From NCBI GenBank assembly GCA_027604185.1, contig JADGKB010000093.1:1-57150 (forward strand): 57,150 bases of DNA. The letters run 5' to 3'. Source of the DNA: Boothiomyces macroporosus (taxonomy: Eukaryota; Chytridiomycota; Chytridiomycetes; Rhizophydiales; Terramycetaceae). The position numbers and the translations under genes are program-made. Numbering within the stretch: position 1 is the stretch's first letter; each line of letters starts with the position of its first letter. A model generated the notes under the pieces. That model was not told the origin of the DNA and searched no databases. It saw only the letters and a list, made by a program, of their open reading frames with translations. Of this stretch, positions 11,497-22,896 are shown one piece after another.

Positions 11497-12513
11497 TTAC
11501 ATCGCATTCCGAATTGCTTGTTCTATATCCAATCTCTTATTCTGAATTGCAATGTGTAAAGCCGAGTGGTTTTGGGCTGAAGGGTCAACTCGCTTATCGC
11601 CCAGCAACAATTTTACTATAGATAAATGTCCTGCAGTTACAGCGGCAACAAGCGACTCATTGTTCCTCGCTGCTGGATTCACTGTAGGATTTTTCAGTAA
11701 AAGCTCAACATGGCCTGGGTTGCCCACTCTAGAAGCAATCCTAATTGCATAATTATCATCCAAAGAGGCATCCACGTTGTGGTCTACGAGCAATGATTCA
11801 AGAAACTCAGTTCCTTGCCCACTTTCAATAACGGTAAACAAAAGATCCACAAGGTTTCTCATTGTATGCTGGGAACCATTCAAAAAGACAGTTGCCAAGT
11901 TCCACCTCTTGAATTTTATCGCTACTTTGATTGCCCCGTAAGCCAAATTACTACAAGTTAAATACGTGGATCTCATTAACCAAACAATATCCACTTGATT
12001 GTCTCTAACCGCGTAAAAAAGCACTGGGATATTCCCTAGTTCGTAGCCTTTAGAAACATAGTATTTGACGCATTCGTAGTATTTCTCTTCACAAAGGCGG
12101 AAAAGGATAGGTGATTCGCCTTTAAGCAACCCCGTTTCAAGCGATTCTTTCTTGTCTACAAGATTAATCAAATAAAGTGCAAAATCCTGATTGAAATGAC
12201 TGAAGCTATCGAGTAATAAAAGCAGAGTTTCCACCTGTAAAAAATCTAATTTGATGGTAGTGATTTGCGAGTAAAGTTTGTATGAGACTAGTTTGGCGAC
12301 TGTGGCATCATTAATTGACTGGCTAGCAAGCTGCATGAAATCAACTGAATCCGTACCGCCAGCTTTTAGCTCGTCTATAGATTGAAAATAGGCAATCGAA
12401 TTTAACCGTGGGATTTTTGGCAGCCTTGATTTGCAGCTAAAACGAAAGGCATGGTATACTTGGAGAGGCAAATTCTCTGCAATAAGCAACTGGATATCCA
12501 AGGAGAGCTGCAT
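11497..12513 (-). CDS. F-box-like ankyrin-repeat protein
   Basis: 338 residues, single exon, ATG at 12513. The N-terminus (LSLDIQLLIAENLPLQVYHAF, read in two parts) fits an F-box. Ankyrin repeats fill the rest and are clearest near the C-terminus (GHVELLLKNPTVNP, GHLSIVKLLLGDKRVDP). The repeats share a D-x-R-V-[DN]-P loop with the longer protein at 21313-22780, so the two are paralogues. Probable role: substrate adaptor in an SCF ubiquitin ligase (inference from the domain pair). The fragment is shorter than its paralogue. Confidence 0.78.
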   Translation of the reverse strand: MQLSLDIQLLIAENLPLQVYHAFRFSCKSRLPKIPRLNSIAYFQSIDELKAGGTDSVDFMQLASQSINDATVAKLVSYKLYSQITTIKLDFLQVETLLLLLDSFSHFNQDFALYLINLVDKKESLETGLLKGESPILFRLCEEKYYECVKYYVSKGYELGNIPVLFYAVRDNQVDIVWLMRSTYLTCSNLAYGAIKVAIKFKRWNLATVFLNGSQHTMRNLVDLLFTVIESGQGTEFLESLLVDHNVDASLDDNYAIRIASRVGNPGHVELLLKNPTVNPAARNNESLVAAVTAGHLSIVKLLLGDKRVDPSAQNHSALHIAIQNKRLDIEQAIRNAM

Positions 12514-12616
12514 AACTACCTGGAAATAATTTGGGAACTTTTCAGGTTGGGTCCAGTGGATTGGTTAAAACTTTTTTAAGCTTTCCAAAATTAAACTTTA
12601 TTAAAAATTATTCTGT

Positions 12617-13284
12617 TTAAACATCCCAGGAGCCAAACTTTTCCGATCTGCGATCCTTGATTGCTGACCAAGATAAACTGCTGGCAGTGAATAGTAACAA
12701 ACAAGAAGCTCCTCCAAAGTACATTCCTAATCCATATCGCACATTTGAATCAGCACTAACGCTTCCTAATCTGTCATCGTAGCCACTTGCCAAATCCGTC
12801 CAGTTTCTGTAAAACAACCATGTTCCTAATCCAAAAGCGACTGCTTCTAATAAAGACCCAGCGAATGCAAACACGGTAGCTGGGAGTGGATTTCTACGTC
12901 TTAATAGAACCAAAGAAATTAAAGAAAATACCAATCCCAAAGCAAACAATCCAGAGACCATTACTTCATCCTTTGGCAACACTACGTTAGATTCTTCATA
13001 CATCTTCCAACTGGCCCAACATTCTTTAATCCAGAGTCAAACACGGTGCTACACTCTTGTTTTTGAATTTGGGCATAGTCCTTGTCAATCGAGAAAAAGT
13101 ATGGATTAATTTTATCGTTTTTGCAAGCGCCGTATATTCCAACATTTGTGGTAGAAGTAGTCAACCAAGAAAATGATTTGAATGGAGGAACGGTGGTACC
13201 GCCTCCACCAAGAGAACAAATACCTGCAAGAATTCCTATTAACAAAAAGAATCTAGACCATCCAGAAAGCACGGCGTCTCCCAT
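12617..13284 (-). CDS. four-TM membrane protein, SUR7/claudin-like topology
   Basis: 215 residues after removal of a 20-nt intron at 12982-13001, which contains TCTAACGTAG at its 3' end. One hydrophobic segment lies at residues ~9-27, followed by a ~75-residue extracytoplasmic loop (with a W-S-type patch and two cysteines), then three further segments (VMVSGLFALGLVFSLISLVL; a second around VFAFAGSLLEAVAFG; a third around GGASCLLLFTASSL). This layout is that of the PMP22/claudin/SUR7 superfamily, which in fungi includes SUR7 and PalI. I do not recognise a specific orthologue. Confidence 0.7.
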
Positions 13285-13365
13285 TTCAACTATTTAGCAA
13301 ACTTTATCGCGGTCTTTACGCGTTCTCTTTCAATGCAAAACAAACAAGTGGCCAAATACAATATA

Positions 13366-14721
13366 TTATGATTGCTCTTCTTCGTCTTCTTCTTGAATTG
13401 CATCGATTTGCTCAAGAATGTTTGGAGAACTTGCATTTTTAAATGCAAGTTTCTTTCTGTCTTCTTTGCGAAAACTCAATGAAATCTTTCTTGTTGGTTT
13501 GTAATCTTCAATGTCTTCATACTCTTCATTTTCAGTTTGCTTGTTTTCAACTATAATCTCATCATCCGGCGAACCATGAATTGTATTTATTGTTGGTGCG
13601 AAACTGGCTTTTCTGGTTGGTTTCTCTACCCTTTTCAGGTCAAAATCGCTGTCTCCTGCGTTCAATTCTAAACGTGAATTTGGAGCATTGATTGTGCCGG
13701 TTGATTGTGCGTAGCTCTGTTTTCTTAATTTTTCTACATGCTCGTCTGCTATTGTATCCGTAGTCGGGCTCTTTACCAGATTTCCCTTTTTTGAAATGCT
13801 TTGTCTATGCGTGGTTGCTATAAAACTTGTGTTATGTACAGATCGTCCATTGGATATTCTAATCGCATTCGATCCTTTTGATAGCTTGCTTGATTTGATT
13901 TTGGACAACGGATCTCTTTTGAGTTTCCTTGTTTTCGACATCGAAAAAGAAATCTTTCCGTCCTTGATGATATTAAACTCTATGTAGACCAACTGACTGT
14001 ACACGATACATAATCCAATGCTGTTGATGGTGAGGAATATAGGAAAGTCGGATGCTTTTAACGCCGTCGGAAATAATATTATCGACATGGATACTGTAAC
14101 TATCAAATCAAACAATCCAAAAGAAATCAATGAAATTCTAAGATAATTTTGGTGCTTATTTAACTTTACTGTTTCTGGTAGATACTCGTCACTCCCTTTC
14201 TGTAATTTGTTTTTCGTATGGAATATTACCCATTTTGAAGCCAGCAACCCACTGAAAAATCCGGTAATCAATGTTACACTAAATCCAACTAGCTGTGAAA
14301 TTGTATCCTAGAATTATCACTAGATTACTGATAAACTGTGGGGAATGCCATGATATTCCTTGTAATATGAATTCCCATAGCATGCCAGGTGACAAATAAT
14401 CAAACCAATCTCTGTAATGGTAATTTCGCGAGATTTTACTTTGTCTGACAGCACACTGAATATCCGTAGAAACCTGGTTGCTGTTAAAACCAATATCAAG
14501 TAATTAATTCTAAATAACCACGCTGGTATATAATTTGGAACACCTAAATCTGTGATATGGAATGCAAGGAGAAATATATTATTCAGGAGGTTGTATATTG
14601 TGTGGATAATCATAATTCGCGCTATGATTACATTGGGTAGTAAATTTCTGAATATAGCAAACAACAATAATAATATTAGCATCAAGGAGCCTAAATCCAA
14701 AGATATTAACAGATAATTCAT
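13366..14721 (-). CDS. 7TM receptor-like membrane protein
   Basis: 444 residues with one 21-nt intron (14308-14328). The ATG at 14721 is chosen because the frame further upstream opens with GTG only. Seven hydrophobic segments follow each other with short loops (e.g. SLMLILLLLFAIF, IMIIHTIYNLLNNIFLLAF, LISFGLFDLIVTVSMSIILF). The last ~180 residues are a hydrophilic, Ser/Lys/Glu-rich cytosolic tail. The topology is that of a G-protein-coupled receptor, but I see no family signature. Two other proteins in this window (15929-16791 and 24787-25966) share the 7TM layout. Confidence 0.72.
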
Positions 14722-14808
14722 TTTAGGAAAAGTGGGTTTGACGTCATACAAATATTTCTGATAATGGTTGCTTATAGTATCAGCCAAAGCATTTATTTGG
14801 AACACATA

Positions 14809-15869
14809 TTATTGGCGAGATTCTTGCCTGTCTTTTTCTTCAAATATTTTACTAAATTGAGGCCCGATATTTGCAAGAATATCACCGGTAACCATCGATC
14901 TCCCTTTCTGTTCAAATGTAGTTTGAGCGCTCTCTCTCAAGAGTCTGCTCGCAGCGTATCCACAAAAATATTCAATGTAAGAGTCATTTTCAAATGGCCC
15001 GTTTCTGGTTAACAACTATTTACATTTGGCGATATTTTATACCCCATGAAATAAATGTAGCAAGCATTCCTGTTAGTAAATCGCCCTGGCCACCACACCG
15101 TCTTGGGGTACCTTTGATGGCACTGATAATAACTTTTCAGTAATAAGCTACCTTTCTCTCCGCAAGCGATTATATCCATTTCTCCTTTTGAAATGATTGT
15201 AACTCCACCCAGTAGCTTGCTCATTATTTTAGCTGCAGCGTCTCTCTCTAATTTATCAGAGATTGACTATCATTAAAAGTGCTATACCAGTGCTTGTTTT
15301 AATCGATTGAACTCATTGAAATTTGGAGTCAAGACACAATTCTTGTATTCATCCAATAAATCTGGATTTTGCTGAACCAAATACAATCCATCTGCATCAA
15401 TAATAATTGGTTTAGATATCCTCTTTGCGCGTTTGATAATCTGTGTTGCTGTATTTAGAATCACTGAATCTCTCGACAATCCTGGTCCTGGTATTAGTGA
15501 TCAATTGCCGATAATCAGTACATCCAAGCGATCCAGCAGCTTTTCAATTTTAAAGACACATTCTTCAGTCTTGTCCCTTAGATTGCCATCAACGTCCTTT
15601 TCTGTAAACAAGTACGGGTGAACAATCAGCTCTGGCGAATAGCTTTTTATAACGGGTGCGGCATCTCTAACACAGAATACATGTGCTAAATCTGCTCCTG
15701 TTCGTAATGCGGCCCTAACTTGAGAATCATTTTACATTGCGGCGAAATACGGTGCTCCTGTATACTCGATACTACCCCCTATTACACCGATGCGACCGGC
15801 TTCGCCTTTAGTAGCTTTATACGTCTCTGAAGTAGGAATGAATCTTTTGATTTGTCTTACAAGCGGCAT
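14809..15869 (-). CDS. NAXD: ATP-dependent (S)-NAD(P)H-hydrate dehydratase
   Basis: 319 residues after removal of five introns: 15715-15735 (21 nt), 15488-15508 (21 nt, GC-AG), 15267-15287 (21 nt), 15133-15151 (19 nt) and 15005-15023 (19 nt). The enzyme repairs hydrated NADH and NADPH using ATP and works with the epimerase NAXE. Splicing restores the conserved family blocks in order: [67 protein letters not shown] and [15 protein letters not shown] with the catalytic Asp. Length and order match the ribokinase-like NAXD family. The C-terminus [13 protein letters not shown] is also conserved. Five introns in under 1.1 kb is dense. Confidence 0.95.
15488..15508 (-). other. NAXD: 21-nt GC-AG intron in NAXD
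   Basis: The intron starts GCAATT, contains ACTAAT near its 3' end and stops at CCAG. Removing it gives the strictly conserved V/I-I-G-P-G-L motif of the family. No GT donor would restore the frame here. Confidence 0.85.
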
Positions 15870-15928
15870 GTTCTGGATTGCTCAAAATATTTTTCCGAAA
15901 CTGAGCGTACTTTGACCGAGATATTTAT

Positions 15929-16791
15929 TTAAATTTCTAAATCATCAGCAGTCTCGGCTTTTACTCGCTTCACATTCTTGGCGTGTTGCTATATTAGTAA
16001 CCGCTTACCTGGTCTTCAGTTCTTTGATTCCTGTCATACCAGTTGACCATCCATAATGCATTCAAGAGAAACATGACGATTGGCAAATTTACATACACAG
16101 TGTTCAAAGCACTAAGGTAGGATTTAGGCATGACCCAGTAGCAAATTGAATAGGCAATCTCGCAGGCAAAGTATCCGCCAAATGTCATCACTTCAAAGTC
16201 AAGGAATTTGCGAACAAACTCTGCCATCTTTACCGCGCCAGTTTTGTAGTGTTCACGAATGTAGAGCGCAAACACAGCAATCAGGCTAGATTCATAAATA
16301 AGTGAAATCGCGTGTTCTTGGATAATGTATGAAGTATCCATTGTAGTAACACAGGACCCTACGTTATTGACTACCCCAGATAACGCGCCATTGATGTTTG
16401 CTTCGCTAGCAAAGAGTGAAACAATTCGGACACAGTACATGAAATATAAAAAGTAGAGCTTTGGACCTATTGCCGCTGTGATTTGGACGATTTTAAACAG
16501 TTGATGATAGTCATAGGCGATATAGTTGATGTAAATCAGCCCATAAGTAATTTTCTTACCAGCGGTGCAAAATGTTTGGTCATTGTAGGTCAATATCAAG
16601 TAGTAAGAGAGGGCAAAGCAAATCATCATCGGGAAGAGGGCAGAGAGTGCGGTATACCTAAAAGTAGGTCTGAGTTTGTTCCAATGGAAGATCATCACAA
16701 ACAAATTGGCAAGCTGAATGGCTGAAAATATCGAATACATTACTAGAATGACAATCAACAGGTTTGAAAAGGACGAGATCACTTGGGCCAT
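15929..16791 (-). CDS. 7TM receptor-like membrane protein
   Basis: 280 residues with a 20-nt intron at 15989-16008, only ~20 codons before the stop. The intron matches the local consensus (GTAAGC ... ACTAATATAG). Without splicing the frame ends nine nucleotides into the intron. Seven hydrophobic segments are visible: LLIVILVMYSIFSAIQLANL, YTALSALFPMMICFALSYYL, ITYGLIYINYIAYDY, LYFLYFMYCVRIVSLF, AISLIYESSLIAVFALYI, MTFGGYFACEIAYSICYW and LPIVMFLLNALWMVNW. The tail is short, basic and hydrophilic. The specific family is not recognised. Confidence 0.72.
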
Positions 16792-17379
16792 TTTGATGTT
16801 TTCAAAGAAATCAGCGTGCTAATAAGGTAAATGACACAATAGCTTATTGTCGTCATTATCATTCTTTCCATTGAAATGAAATCATTGTTAGGGGCAACTC
16901 TGATTCAATTTGAGTCTTTGGAGATAAAACAGATTATCAAGATGAGAAGGTATCATCAGAGATCCCCAATCAGTTGCAACTCCATTTTCATACGCCGCAA
17001 TATACCAGGCGTATATGCAATGCACCCGGATACTTGTTTAGGGATCAGTTGAGGTTGATTAATATATCCTTGCTTTATTTGCCAAGTTATAAGATGCTTT
17101 ACGCCTATACGTTTGCCGTATGATATACTTTATCCGCGAATTAATTAGAGTGCAATAGATAGAAATCAGTAGGATACGAATGGAGCTGATAGAAAGAGTA
17201 ATAAAAAGGGATTTTCAATACTCTCTGTGCTTCCAAAGATAATCAATACAGAGGCTCACAAGCTAGCAGACTTACAAGACTTGCTCCAAGTTCATTTCGA
17301 ATAGCTAACATTCGTAAAGGAGACCTGCTGCCCCACCTGTCATGGAACCGCATTGTTCACGTTTCTCCACTTTACCAAA
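16792..17379. other. divergent intergenic region
   Basis: About 590 bp between the divergently read 7TM gene and protein kinase gene, so it should hold both promoters. No gene, RNA or repeat was recognised. Confidence 0.5.
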
Positions 17380-19086
17380 ATGATAATCCCTACGTTATAT
17401 ACTCAACCCAATATCCAGCAAAACAGATTCAAACAATTAAAAGAATTGCCAAAATTACTAAAAAAAAACGAAGATGAGGGTAATGATGTCAAAATGACCG
17501 ATCTCGAACACGTCTTGGAAATTTTGTCGCCAGTAAAAACACCTGCATCTGCATTGAATGAAGATAAAGAGATTCTCTTATCCAATGGGTTTGCTATTGG
17601 AAAAGTTATCGGCGAAGGGTCGTTTAGTCTCGTTCGCGAAGGGATTCACTTGAAAACTAACCGCAGAGTAAATTCGATTAATCGACAGGTATCCATCAAA
17701 GTACTCAAAAAACAAAGCCTGATGCGAAAAGGAAATTCTCCACTGCAAGTCACCAGAGAATTAGTATTGCTTGGCCAGTTATTCCACGAAAATATATGTC
17801 CGATATTTGAAGTCGTCAATTCAGTCAACGATATTTACATTGTAATGCAGTATCAATCTGGCGGTGATTTCTACAAGTACATACTAGATAATACAAAAAT
17901 ATCTGAACCAGAATCAGTACTATTTTTCAGACAAATACTGTCGGGGATTAATTACTGCCATTCCAAGAATATTGTTCACCGAGATTTGAAACCAGAAAAC
18001 AGTAGATTTGATTTAATTTAGTATTGGTTAGTAAAGACAAGACTTTGCTGATCTGTGATTTCGGGTTTGCAAATATCATTCAGTCTGACACCTACCAAGA
18101 AGAGTTTTGCGGCAGCCCAGAATACGCTGCACCAGGTACAGTATTCTTAACGATTGAAATGATTGCCAGAAAAAAGTATGTTGGTCCAGAAGTGGATATC
18201 TGGTCTCTTGGAGTTATTCTGTTTGTAATGCTGACTGGTACAATGCCGTTCGGAGAGCAAGTGCAATCCAAGTTATTCATGTCCATCATGACGGCAAAAT
18301 ATTCAGTTCCCTCTCACGTATCGGCAGGTAAAGCTTCCTAACCCAGATGCAAAATCGTTAATATCCAATATTCTAAAACCAGACCCAACAAAGCGATTCA
18401 GCTTGGAAGATATAAAATCAGATAAATGGGTCAACCCACAATCATTGGCACCATTCGAGTTTCAATTAGCGGATTCATTCTCTTTACAACCACGAATCAG
18501 AGCAAAGTTGCTAGAGTTTGGGTATACTGAGCAAGAAATCAATGAATACGAAAATGAAAAGAGTCTATCGCCGATTAAAACTGCGCACTACCTACTTCAA
18601 GAAGCATTCACTCCAAGGACTCTTCCCAAATATAATTTAAATGTACAGCCAAGCAGGTACAGCTTTACAAGGCCGTTGAAACCCCCAAAACAAAAGCAAA
18701 CATTGTTAAATAGGATAAAACAAGAAATAGTAGAGAAAATTGAGCCCTACAACCCAGCTGGTAGACCGCCAGTTTGTGTTACGGTTGAACATGAATCCTC
18801 GCTGAAAAACACACATTCAAGGATTCTAAAAAACGTTATTCAACAAGGAGGAAAGATTATTAATTTCAATGAAGATGTAGTAAACGAAATGTCGGCTTCA
18901 ATCCCATTCAAAACAGCTGACCCTTTTGTCAAAGATGAGGAATTACCAATCGATTATATCGATATTCGTATTGTTACTAGGAGGTGCGGACTGCATTGGC
19001 AATCAACATTTTACCTCCTAAACAAGTACGACAACCAAGCGATATTTGAAGAATTCGATGATATTGTAATGACTTTGCTTCAATAA
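17380..19086 (+). CDS. serine/threonine protein kinase (CAMK/SNF1-like)
   Basis: 548 residues with introns at 18002-18021 (20 nt), 18136-18156 (21 nt, apparent GT-TG) and 18328-18346 (19 nt). The ATG at 17380 is used, as the frame further upstream starts with TTG. The kinase domain runs from about residue 70: glycine loop IGEGSFSLVREG, VSIKVLKK with the ATP-binding Lys, IVHRDLKPEN catalytic loop, ICDFGFAN (DFG), CGSPEYAAPE and DIWSLGVILFVMLTG. This pattern is that of the CAMK-like/AMPK-related group. The ~180-residue C-terminus ends in a compact block (RRCGLHWQSTFYLL) that could be a regulatory domain. The activation-loop APE motif depends on removal of the second intron. Confidence 0.88.
18136..18156 (+). 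other. candidate 21-nt GT-TG intron in protein kinase
   Basis: The segment starts GTACAG, contains CTTAAC and ends GATTG. It has intron size and a branch-like element but no AG at the end. If retained it adds seven residues in frame and splits the conserved APE motif of the kinase. If removed, the sequence reads AAPEMIARKKY as expected. No nearby AG gives an open frame. Confidence 0.6.
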
Positions 19087-19090
19087 AGCT

Positions 19091-20860
19091 TTATTTGAAC
19101 GTAGGATAAATGCGATGGTATTCAAATTCTACTGTTTGAAACCCCTTTTTCTCTAGAATTAACAGGTTAGCTATGCAGACTCTAACCATCCCCAGATTCT
19201 TCTTTTTCAGATAATAATCTTTGCACTCGTTTAATGATTGTAAAGCAGTGATATACAAAACCTGTTCGTCAGACTTGCAGAAATCCAGAAAGGTTTTTTC
19301 AAAGTGGTCATACGGCAGCACTGGTGGATAATGAAGATATCCCATCCATTTGAATCTTGTTGAATACAATTTACCTATTAGTGTAGTGGATCTGATTGCA
19401 TCTTTTCTCTATTGCTCCTATTTTGACCAGAAAGCAAACAAATTTAAACATACTTCCAACGATTTTCTCTTCAGTTCCGAGTAAACTGTGCAGGAAATGC
19501 ATGTAACAGAATATCATTGGATATTCATGCAAACTGTATAATTCGAGCTCAAACCCCATTTCCAGCCACTTTATCATTAGGTCCAACTTCAATTCGTTTA
19601 CAAAAGACGCGAAATGCTCAAATTCTGAATTAAGTCTTTGATTACGCATGATTTGCTCATATAAACTGTCGAGATTTGAAACTAAATGAACAACTTGTCT
19701 TCTTGTACGCGGTCTGTTGAAACATAGCACTTTGATACATTGACAGTATGCCTATATTAGATCGATTTACTTTTGTTAGAGCAAGTTCAATCTTGTCAGT
19801 TTGTAGATCATCCAGCGTCAATTCAGAAACCCCTTTATATGGCACCAGCAATTGTTTAACTAGTGAAATAAATGGAAATTTCCCATATAATTTCATATCA
19901 CTTGTTACAATCTTGTATAGTAAACAACGTGGTAATGCAGTCGCTTTTGAATATTTCATTCCAAATGCATTTAGTTCCGGCAGCACATCATCGATCTGTA
20001 TTAAAATGGGTTACTTTGGTGTAGTTTGTTTTCATTCTATTGATTTCAAGCAGCTGATCAAACAGTTCTCTCCATTGCTTGAACCCATCCATCATTGAAA
20101 GTTTCTGTTGATCAGGTGTAGTATTTGTAAACAGATACCTGTTAAATTTGTAATCAAAGGCATTCTGCATGTCCGCACCATCATTGAAGTCAAATTTAGA
20201 AAACGCTTTCAGCGCTTGTTCATCGATTTGCTCAGTCTGCAGGATTTCAATAAATTTCAGATGAAACTCTATTCTATCTATCAGTTGTTGCTTTGTTTGT
20301 TTGTTGGAATCAAGCTTCAAGAAATCCAGCTTTAGAGATTCAAATACACCGACCAGCACATCATACTCTGTTGCGGCAAAATCGAGTCCTTGTAAATCAG
20401 GAAAGAAATCTTCCTCAAAGAATATTTGCGATGACTTTATAATTTCCCTGGCTAATACTGCTTCAGTCAAAACAATTTGCAATAAATATTCAGCGTACTG
20501 GTTCCTCTCATTGGCTAGGAAATAAATACATGACCCAAGTGTAGTTGAAAATGGTTGGCCTTGTAAGTGATCATTTACCGTTCAGGTGATCCAAGAGGGA
20601 TACAAACAGGGCATCAACCAATCCCACCAACTGCTTTAAATCCAGATCCTTTGCGGCTTCATCCAGCGTCCATGTATCAGGCGTATATTCCATTCCAGTA
20701 TCCATGACAGGGTCCATTAACGGTATTGCAGTCATAGCAGTGAATGAATTGAACTTTTCAGAAACAACTAATTCCCCTAGTGATAATTCTAATGAGATGC
20801 GCTCTTACTGGAACAAGCCTCTTTGAAATCCTTTGTAATATCTACTGTGAATGGTTTCAT
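19091..20860 (-). CDS. NAA35: NatC N-terminal acetyltransferase auxiliary subunit
   Basis: 557 residues (MAK10 in yeast) after removal of introns at 20789-20808 (20 nt), 20561-20579, 19996-20014, 19752-19770 and 19356-19374 (19 nt each). The ATG at 20860 is followed by DITKDFKEAC, LGELVVSEKFNSF and LMDPVMDTGM, the hallmark N-terminal motif of the family (M-D-P-K-M-D-x-G in animals). The conserved EMGFELELYSLHEYPM block and the C-terminal YLHYPPVLPYDHFE block are present. NAA35 anchors the NatC catalytic subunit NAA30 to the ribosome for co-translational acetylation of Met-hydrophobic N-termini. It is shorter than the human protein. Its stop lies five bases from the end of the convergent kinase gene. 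Confidence 0.92.
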
Positions 20861-21312
20861 TTTGCTGATGCAAAAAAAACACCGCAAAATGGGATAAACT
20901 GGCAACAAGTTAACTTTCTGCAGCACGATTATTCTATTCGAATATTAGCTCAGATTCTCTTAGAATTGCTCAGATTCGCTTTAGGGTCAGGGTACGAAAT
21001 GGCATTCATTGACTAGCAGACGGTCGTTGCAAGTCAAGGGTTTAATAGATTTATTTACGCTCTGTTTCACATTGCTATATTGTCTATTCCAGTGAAATCC
21101 AACCAGTGTTTACAAAACAAACGATATCCACGACCATTGTAACTGAAACATAAAACGCTTCAAAAATCTCAACCGCAAATGAACTGGTCTGCAATATTCT
21201 TGTTTGGATTGACTCTATCTCTTCCATTGAACCGCAGAGAAGATAAGCGTCAGGATTACTCGCAATGGTATTCAAACACTGGGCGTCGAATAAATTAGAA
21301 TAAAAATGTATT
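20861..21312. other. intergenic region with weak small ORF
   Basis: Between the NAA35 start and the 3' end of an ankyrin gene, both on the minus strand. A minus-strand frame ending at 21084 could encode 47 residues from an ATG near 21228, with a hydrophobic middle. It has no recognisable family and could be 3' untranslated sequence of the ankyrin gene. Confidence 0.4.
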
Positions 21313-22780
21313 TTAGTTACCTTTGCCGAATTTTACTCTTCTGTCTGATTGCAAGAGTTTGCAGATTTTAAAGTGCTGGTTGTCGTAAGCTAATCTGCAC
21401 GCCATGTCATTCTTGTCTGATGGATCAACCCGAGGATCCTGTAACAGTGTTTCTACTATATCAATATGGCCGAATTGGCAAGCTACTCGTAAAGCAGCGT
21501 TTTCGTCATAGCTAGGATCGATCCTAATGTCTTTTAACAGTATCTGGACAATTTCCAAATGGCCGCCCTTACAAGCTATAAATAAGCTGAAATTGTTTTT
21601 TGCAGTTGGGTTTACCCGAGGATCGTTCAAGAGAATCTTTAGAATCTCTGGTCTTGCAAACTGACTAGCTGCACAAATGGCAATGTTTTCACTGGCACTT
21701 GGATTGACTCTTGGATCTTTTAATAGGATCTCAAGTATGTCTATATGACCTAAATGAGGATTACTTACCATTTCTGCTAGCTATATAGATTGAATAATTG
21801 TCATCCGCTGCTGGATCTATTCTATCGTCTCTGGTTAGGTTTGGCTACCTTGTAATAACAACTTTACTAAATCTGTATGGCCATTCAAACAAGCAAGTCT
21901 AAATACGCTGTTATTATTCATTGCTGGGTTGACTCTGGCATCTTTGAGCAGTAAATGTACCACATCCAAGTGACCATTTAGAGTAGCTATTTGAATGCAA
22001 GAGTTGTCCAACGAAGCCGGATTGACATTTGGATTAGTTAGCAATGCCTGAACTATTTTAAAATGGCCGTTGTAAGCAGCATACCTAATGGCATAGTCTT
22101 CTTTTGCCGTAGGATCAACTCTAGGATCTAAATTAGTTTTATTTACCTTGAAGCAACAGTTTAACAGTTTCCAAATGTCCATTTTGAGCAGCTATCCGAA
22201 TAGGAAATTGGTTCAAACACGTGGGATCTACTCTAGTATCCCTTAGCAAAAATGCAACAATATTTGTATGACCACTTTTAGCCGCGAATCGAAGCACCAT
22301 ATTTTCATTAAAAGATGGACAGATATAGTTTGCCAAAAGCGCTACCAGGTCATAGCATCCAAAATTCGCACCGCTTTCCATAGCAGATTCCAAATTCTTT
22401 TTTGAAATTACAGATTTCCTTTGAAGAATACACTTGATAACTTGAGTAAATAACTGCTCTTCAATCAAGTATTCGAATTGATCATTGGTGAATTCAGTGA
22501 GATCCAAGTCTATACACTCTGCGCATAGTCTGTTTTGGATTATTGATTTTCTGTAGCTGGAAAAAGTTAACACTGGTTTAGTTGAAATTTGGTATAATCT
22601 CTTGTTGATTTGGCGTAGTTTTTGGTATTCTTGAAATGTTAGATGTTTGATTATTTCATAATATAGTTCTAGTGGTAATGCGCCAAGCATCAAACCTGTC
22701 AAACTTGACGTGGATTTGATTTTAGTTTTGGACAAATTGGACCCATCAGCATAGTAGTACCCACCTGACAGGTAATACAT
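21313..22780 (-). CDS. F-box and ankyrin-repeat protein
   Basis: 469 residues after removal of three introns: 22128-22146 (19 nt), 21829-21848 (20 nt) and 21750-21768 (19 nt). A clear F-box (LPLELYYEIIKHLTFQEY then LRQINKRLYQI) lies at residues ~35-70. About ten ankyrin repeats follow, most carrying a D-P-R-V-[DN]-P loop and a GHxxIVxxLL helix. Introns sit inside the repeats, and splicing keeps the repeat period intact. A substrate-adaptor role in an SCF ligase is inferred. In the second intron an AG that would give 18 nt is skipped for one two bases later. It is paralogous to the protein at 11497-12513. Confidence 0.88.
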
Positions 22781-22896
22781 GGCTTAATTGGCTATCAATT
22801 ACGAATGAATAGTACTCTAAATTTGCTTGACAGCACATTATCGCTAAACAGAATATTAATACAAGATTAAATTACAGGATCATTTATTTTAAAAAG

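Noticed and set aside
15133..15161. 29-nt intron version in NAXD
   Set aside because: It breaks the frame before the [11 protein letters not shown] motif; the 19-nt version ending AAAAG keeps it.
20780..21016. 78-codon plus-strand frame over the NAA35 start
   Set aside because: It is antisense to the conserved NAA35 N-terminus and looks like a shadow frame.
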